A stretch of 9,911 bases of DNA from DATBFX01 sp036558305 (GTDB lineage Bacteria > Chloroflexota > Chloroflexia > Thermomicrobiales > UBA6265), in assembly GCA_036558305.1 (NCBI GenBank), contig DATBFX010000277.1, positions 1 to 9,911 of the forward strand, written 5' to 3'. This document shows positions 7,406 through 9,911 of the stretch, piece by piece. Under the pieces are notes generated by a model. The model made no database searches. It saw nothing but the letters and a program-made list of their open reading frames with translations, and was not told the origin of the DNA. Position 1 is the stretch's first letter. Each line of letters begins with the position of its first letter. A program made the position numbers and the translations under genes.

Positions 7406-7430
7406 CCAGCCATCTCGTCTGCTTGTGCAC
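7406..7430 (-). repeat. Right terminal inverted repeat of the IS630 element
   Basis: Reverse complement begins GTGCACAAGCAGACGA. The outermost five bases match the left end exactly and the inner part is about two thirds identical. TA follows at 7431-7432. Confidence 0.8.
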
Positions 7431-7525
7431 TAGCAACGTATAGGCTAGGCCGAAGGAGCTGTCACGGGACCGACCGTAGGCTGAGGCTGAGTTCAGCTTG
7501 TTGACATCGTCGCGGACCGTGCGAG

Positions 7526-8095
7526 GGATTCGAGGGATTGTGCCTGGCCATCGCGATCGGGATCTCGGCCGTCGGCGTCATCGTTATCGGCGACCCGGTC
7601 ACGATCGTCACCGGCCCGGACCCGGTCCCCGTCTCGACGCCGCGACCGGCGCCGACGACCGCCCCCACGCAACCGGTGCCGACGCCGACGGCTCAACCCA
7701 ACTCGTGCCGGAAGGCGGCGTCAGAAGGATGGACCTTACTTCTCACCGATCGGGCACATATCGCGCAGAGACATGCGCCGTGGGCCTACAAGGATGTGGA
7801 GCCGCCTTTGAATAGCATCTTCAATTGGGACACGTGGAACCAACTCGATTACTGGATCGGACAGACCCTGCTCACGGCGACTCGCATCGAGTTACAGACC
7901 AACAGGAGGTGTCGATTTGAACTCGATCACCCCACATCCGGAGGGGTTTTCGGTGAAGATCCATTCAGCAACGACGCGCATTCCATGGCAGCCATTTTCG
8001 ACCCGAGTTCCCATCTGGTGATCTCCGCCTTCCCTTGTTGGGAGCCGATCGCTGCCCGTCCCGATTGCATCTCGGCGGAGCACGAAATCTTTTAG
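7526..8095 (+). CDS. Orphan rhs C-terminal cassette with BECR/EndoU-like toxin domain (no start codon)
   Basis: The frame is open from 7505 with no ATG; the only early candidate is TTG 7538, poorly placed after GAGGGA. The first residues (GFEGLCLAIAIGISAVG) resemble the first hydrophobic pre-toxin segment of the expressed rhs gene (GLEAVGLCVAAAFAVVG), so the left junction corresponds to just after the DPSGH core. A Pro/Thr linker (7620-7700) follows, then about 120 residues: LLLTDRAHIAQRH (His at 7757 and 7772), KDVEPPLNSIF, WIGQTLLTATRIEL, a Gly/Asp-rich SGGVFGEDPFSNDAHSM and HLVISAFP. An early H-x4-H, a TL helix, a G.D..(S/N) turn and a late (V/I)xxAFP strand are the pattern of BECR-fold RNases (EndoU, CdiA-CT RNase A-like). 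That is a fold-level inference at moderate confidence. It is best read as a silent toxin tip. Confidence 0.6.
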   Translation, partial: GFEGLCLAIAIGISAVGVIVIGDPVTIVTGPDPVPVSTPRPAPTTAPTQPVPTPTAQPNSCRKAASEGWTLLLTDRAHIAQRHAPWAYKDVEPPLNSIFNWDTWNQLDYWIGQTLLTATRIELQTNRRCRFELDHPTSGGVFGEDPFSNDAHSMAAIFDPSSHLVISAFPCWEPIAARPDCISAEHEIF

Positions 8096-8142
8096 GGAGC
8101 GACTCGGTCGTGGTCGCAATACCCGCCCCATCGATCAGACAC

Positions 8143-8147
8143 GGAGG
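8143..8147 (+). promoter_or_regulatory. Shine-Dalgarno fixing the GTG start at 8154
   Basis: GGAGG with a 6-base spacer to GTG. No ATG lies in frame nearby, so this site decides the start. Confidence 0.7.
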
Positions 8148-8153
8148 AATCGC

Positions 8154-8777
8154 GTGGCATTTCAAATTACCTGGGCGATCTCGGACCGAACGTGGGAACG
8201 GGCGGTTGAAGGGTGGCTCCGCCATCGGTGGGATGACGATCATGGCGCAAACGCCGGCTTCTACTACCTCATCGACCGAGTGCAGATTTGCGCGGATGGA
8301 ACGGTGCTTTTCCCCGCTGACCTTCTGCGTGGACTCTCACTCCGAGTTCGCGCGACGCGCCGGTCAGAGGGCAAGCGGGACCCTCTACCCGAACTTCCGC
8401 CGTTGGAAGTGTTCGAACGGGGTTATCCAATCTCCCTGATCGACTTCGCCGCGACACTCGCTCACCTGCTTGGAGGTATTGCCGTCGACCCAGAAGGAAC
8501 ATCCTACCGATTTCGGGGGGACGAAGGCTGTCAGTACCTCATCTTTACTAAGACCACAGACGGCATCGAGATTTCGTCGAGCGTGTTCCCTGAAATCGTG
8601 GTCAACACCCATCTTGACGATTTCTTGCATGGCACGCGCGAGTTCCTGCTTGGCCTTGCTTCGGAGATTGAACAACGAGCACCGGAATTGTTCGATTGGA
8701 AGGCGCTCGCACCTCTTCGAGACTACCGAGACAAAATGCTTCAGCAGTCAAAGGTTGAACTAAACAAGCCGACTTGA
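8154..8777 (+). CDS. Immunity-like protein following the second orphan toxin (family unknown)
   Basis: Encodes 207 aa. GTG 8154 is supported by GGAGG at 8143-8147 with a 6-base spacer. Soluble and acidic, with no signal or membrane segment. Visible parts: strands around DRVQICADGTVLFPADLL, a helix at PISLIDFAATLAHLLGG, a beta-hairpin at YRFRGDEGCQYLIFTK and DGIEISSSV, and a long C-terminal helix LDDFLHGTREFLLGLASEI. This alpha/beta order is common among immunity proteins of polymorphic toxins, but I do not recognise a named family. It lies 58 bases after the orphan RNase-like toxin, so neutralising that tip is the natural guess. Confidence 0.65.
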   Translation: MAFQITWAISDRTWERAVEGWLRHRWDDDHGANAGFYYLIDRVQICADGTVLFPADLLRGLSLRVRATRRSEGKRDPLPELPPLEVFERGYPISLIDFAATLAHLLGGIAVDPEGTSYRFRGDEGCQYLIFTKTTDGIEISSSVFPEIVVNTHLDDFLHGTREFLLGLASEIEQRAPELFDWKALAPLRDYRDKMLQQSKVELNKPT

Positions 8778-8801
8778 GGTGTCGGCCGCGGTTCGTGGGC
8801 C

Positions 8802-8817
8802 CTCGCCAGCTGGCGAG
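8802..8817. repeat. Perfect 16-bp palindrome between two immunity-like genes
   Basis: CTCGCCAGCTGGCGAG, with 8-base arms and no loop, 24 bases after the stop of the upstream gene and 50 bases before the next start. With no spacer and no T-run it is not a standard terminator. It could be an operator or chance in GC-rich DNA. Confidence 0.5.
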
Positions 8818-8867
8818 ACCATGGGGTGCGCCCGCGAGTCGTGCCGCAGCGATGAGGTGCGGAACGG

Positions 8868-9395
8868 ATGGTGTCGCTGACGTTTGCCGCCCCCATCGAC
8901 GATCCCATCGACGGGGAGGTGGAAGTCTGGCTGCGAGTCGCGGGATTCCAATTGCTCGGCACGATACGCGACCGTGGTCAGTCTGCTCCTCGCCCCGGCA
9001 CCGGTCTGATGACCCTCCCAATCGATCTTGCGATTTGGGGACTGGTCGCGCTTCGACAGGCGGTCCGCGAGGGGCGTGGGGCGTACCCATTCCCCGACGG
9101 AGGCGACCTGCTCTTCAAGAAGCAAGGCGACCGCCTGTTGTTGCATGTGACGGGTCATGCGAGAAGGGAGGCGGGAGTCGTGGTCGGGCTCGCGGCGGCT
9201 TCCTTGGAACGGGAATGGCAAGCGTTTGCGGAACGCCTGCGGGAAGCACTCGCGATTCGGAAATCTCCACTGCTCGCGGACCCCGACTGGCGGTACCTCG
9301 CAGTCGAACCCGAGCCACCCGCCACCTATTGGAGGACTGCGTTTGCCGGCCACGAGAAGTGCTTTATGTCGGTGAAGGCGATCGAGGAAGAGTAA
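8868..9395 (+). CDS. Second immunity-like protein, toxin partner not present (family unknown)
   Basis: Encodes 175 aa from ATG 8868, with GAGGTG at 8854-8859 as ribosome site (8-base spacer). Soluble, no signal peptide. Parts: N-terminal strands (GEVEVWLRVAGFQLLGTIRD), a helix after PIDLAIWGLVALRQAV, a hairpin YPFPDGGDLLFKKQGDRLLL, a helix ASLEREWQAFAERLREALA and a C-terminal strand region ending in EEE. The order strand, P-I-x-L helix, Y-x-F-x-x-GD hairpin, amphipathic helix parallels the gene just upstream, suggesting the same fold with little residue identity. No toxin domain lies directly before it. It may be an immunity gene left after its toxin was lost, or a second antidote for the upstream cassette. 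Confidence 0.6.
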   Translation: MVSLTFAAPIDDPIDGEVEVWLRVAGFQLLGTIRDRGQSAPRPGTGLMTLPIDLAIWGLVALRQAVREGRGAYPFPDGGDLLFKKQGDRLLLHVTGHARREAGVVVGLAAASLEREWQAFAERLREALAIRKSPLLADPDWRYLAVEPEPPATYWRTAFAGHEKCFMSVKAIEEE

Positions 9396-9911
9396 ACGGG
9401 TGCGGGAGATCGACCAATCGTAACGGCTGCGGCGATCGGGCAGGGCAACCCGAGCCAACTGGTGGTGACCTGGGTGGAGGAGGCGACCGGGGCGACGACG
9501 GTGGTGCTCTCGACGGCGGCGAGCACCCCGACCGGGGTCAAGCACTACCGGTTCACCGTCTACACCAACCTGGCGCGGCGGGGGCGGCTGCGGGTCAAGC
9601 TGACCGGGGGCGGCAGGATCTATTCGATCGCCGACAACGCCGCCGCCCAGCAACTGGCCGAGCCGTTCTCCCAGCAGGCCGGCAGCGGGATCGACACGAG
9701 CACGGGGTCGTTCGGCACCAGCGCGACCGACCGGGCGGTGGAGGGCGGGCCGCTGCCGCTAGTGTTCACCCGGTACTACGCCGGGCACAGCGACCGGTAC
9801 GGGGAGCTGGGCTACCGCTGGAGCACCAGCTACGACACGTTCCTCGGCGTCTACGGCGGCGACGTCGCCGTGGTCTTCGGCTCGGGCAAGGAGGAGGTCT
9901 TCCACGACGCC
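9396..9911 (+). CDS. N-terminal region of a second Rhs protein (3' partial; 5' end apparently truncated)
   Basis: An open frame from just after the preceding stop to the window edge. From about 9462 it encodes a beta-rich stretch (VVTWVEEATGATTVVLSTAA, then HYRFTVYTNL and GRLRVKLTGGGRIYSI), then SGIDTSTGSFGTSATD, GGPLPLVFTRYYAGHS, GELGYRWSTSYD and VVFGSGKEEVF. The last blocks are the DUF6531-type region that opens Rhs proteins (phi-x-L-x-F-x-R-x-Y ... GxGWxxSY ... hydrophobic-FGxGxExxF). There is no ATG; the first in-frame start-like codons are CTG 9459 and GTG 9462, without a ribosome site. No signal peptide is visible. Either the 5' end was lost when the cassette array joined the core, or initiation is unusual. 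It is high in GC, like the first rhs core. Confidence 0.75.

Larger units (their letters stand above)
6234..7430 (-). mobile_element. IS630-family insertion sequence (about 1.2 kb)
   Basis: Bounded by imperfect inverted repeats (6234-6258 and 7406-7430, about 17 of 25 matching) and flanked by TA on both sides (6232-6233 and 7431-7432). With the outer C and G this reads CTA[IS]TAG, so the target was CTAG and TA was duplicated, the known preference of IS630. The transposase fills almost the whole element on the minus strand, with its stop inside the left repeat and its GTG start 46 bases from the right end. The element sits between the immunity gene ending at 6175 and the next orphan toxin and interrupts no recognisable gene. 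Confidence 0.88.

Noticed and set aside
6251..7504. 417-aa open frame on the plus strand across the insertion sequence
   Set aside because: Low-complexity Arg/Gly/Pro-rich shadow of the transposase; it crosses the IS boundary and has no motif.
9393..9462. Stop-codon readthrough joining the second orphan immunity gene to the following rhs frame
   Set aside because: The two frames are in register, but that occurs one time in three by chance, and nothing around the TAA suggests recoding.
1..9911. CRISPR array, tRNA or rRNA
   Set aside because: No spaced short repeats, tRNA-like arms or conserved rRNA words were seen on either strand.

Overview
High-GC bacterial DNA holding part of an Rhs (YD-repeat) polymorphic-toxin locus. 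The lineage cannot be fixed from the sequence. The GC-rich, secreted-type Rhs architecture and an IS630 transposase of the DEVWW/WDNASWH/NPIEPKW type would fit Chloroflexota (for example Thermomicrobia-like), but that is a weak guess.

Layout, all on the + strand except the insertion sequence. (1) 1-4616: 3' part of a large rhs gene: YD repeats, the Rhs-associated core ending in DPSGH, two hydrophobic pre-toxin segments, a Pro-rich linker and a C-terminal HHIFPQ-type HNH nuclease tip. (2) 4678-5280: its likely immunity gene, Imm11/DUF1629-like. (3) 5361-5945: an orphan rhs C-terminal cassette with no start codon. It opens with a near copy of the rhs pre-toxin segment and continues into a Tse2-like ADP-ribosyltransferase toxin domain. 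(4) 5942-6175: a 77-aa immunity candidate overlapping it by ATGA. (5) 6234-7430: an IS630-family element in a CTAG target, with its transposase split over three frames. (6) 7526-8095: a second orphan C-terminal cassette, possibly a BECR/EndoU-like RNase. (7) 8154-8777 and 8868-9395: two immunity-like genes without close known relatives that I can name. (8) 9396-9911: the N-terminal region (DUF6531-type) of another rhs gene, with no visible start codon, running off the window.

Taken together, the window reads as an expressed Rhs toxin followed by a store of silent toxin tips, each behind a piece of shared pre-toxin sequence and followed by its own immunity gene. The 89-bp direct repeat between the expressed tip (4056-4144) and the first orphan (5361-5449) has an offset of 1305 bp, exactly 435 codons. 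Homologous recombination there would therefore swap the HNH tip for the Tse2-like tip in frame and delete the first immunity gene. The immunity genes downstream would protect the cell from siblings carrying other tips. Gaps between genes are all short (under about 110 bases). None holds a recognisable RNA gene, CRISPR array or convincing promoter.
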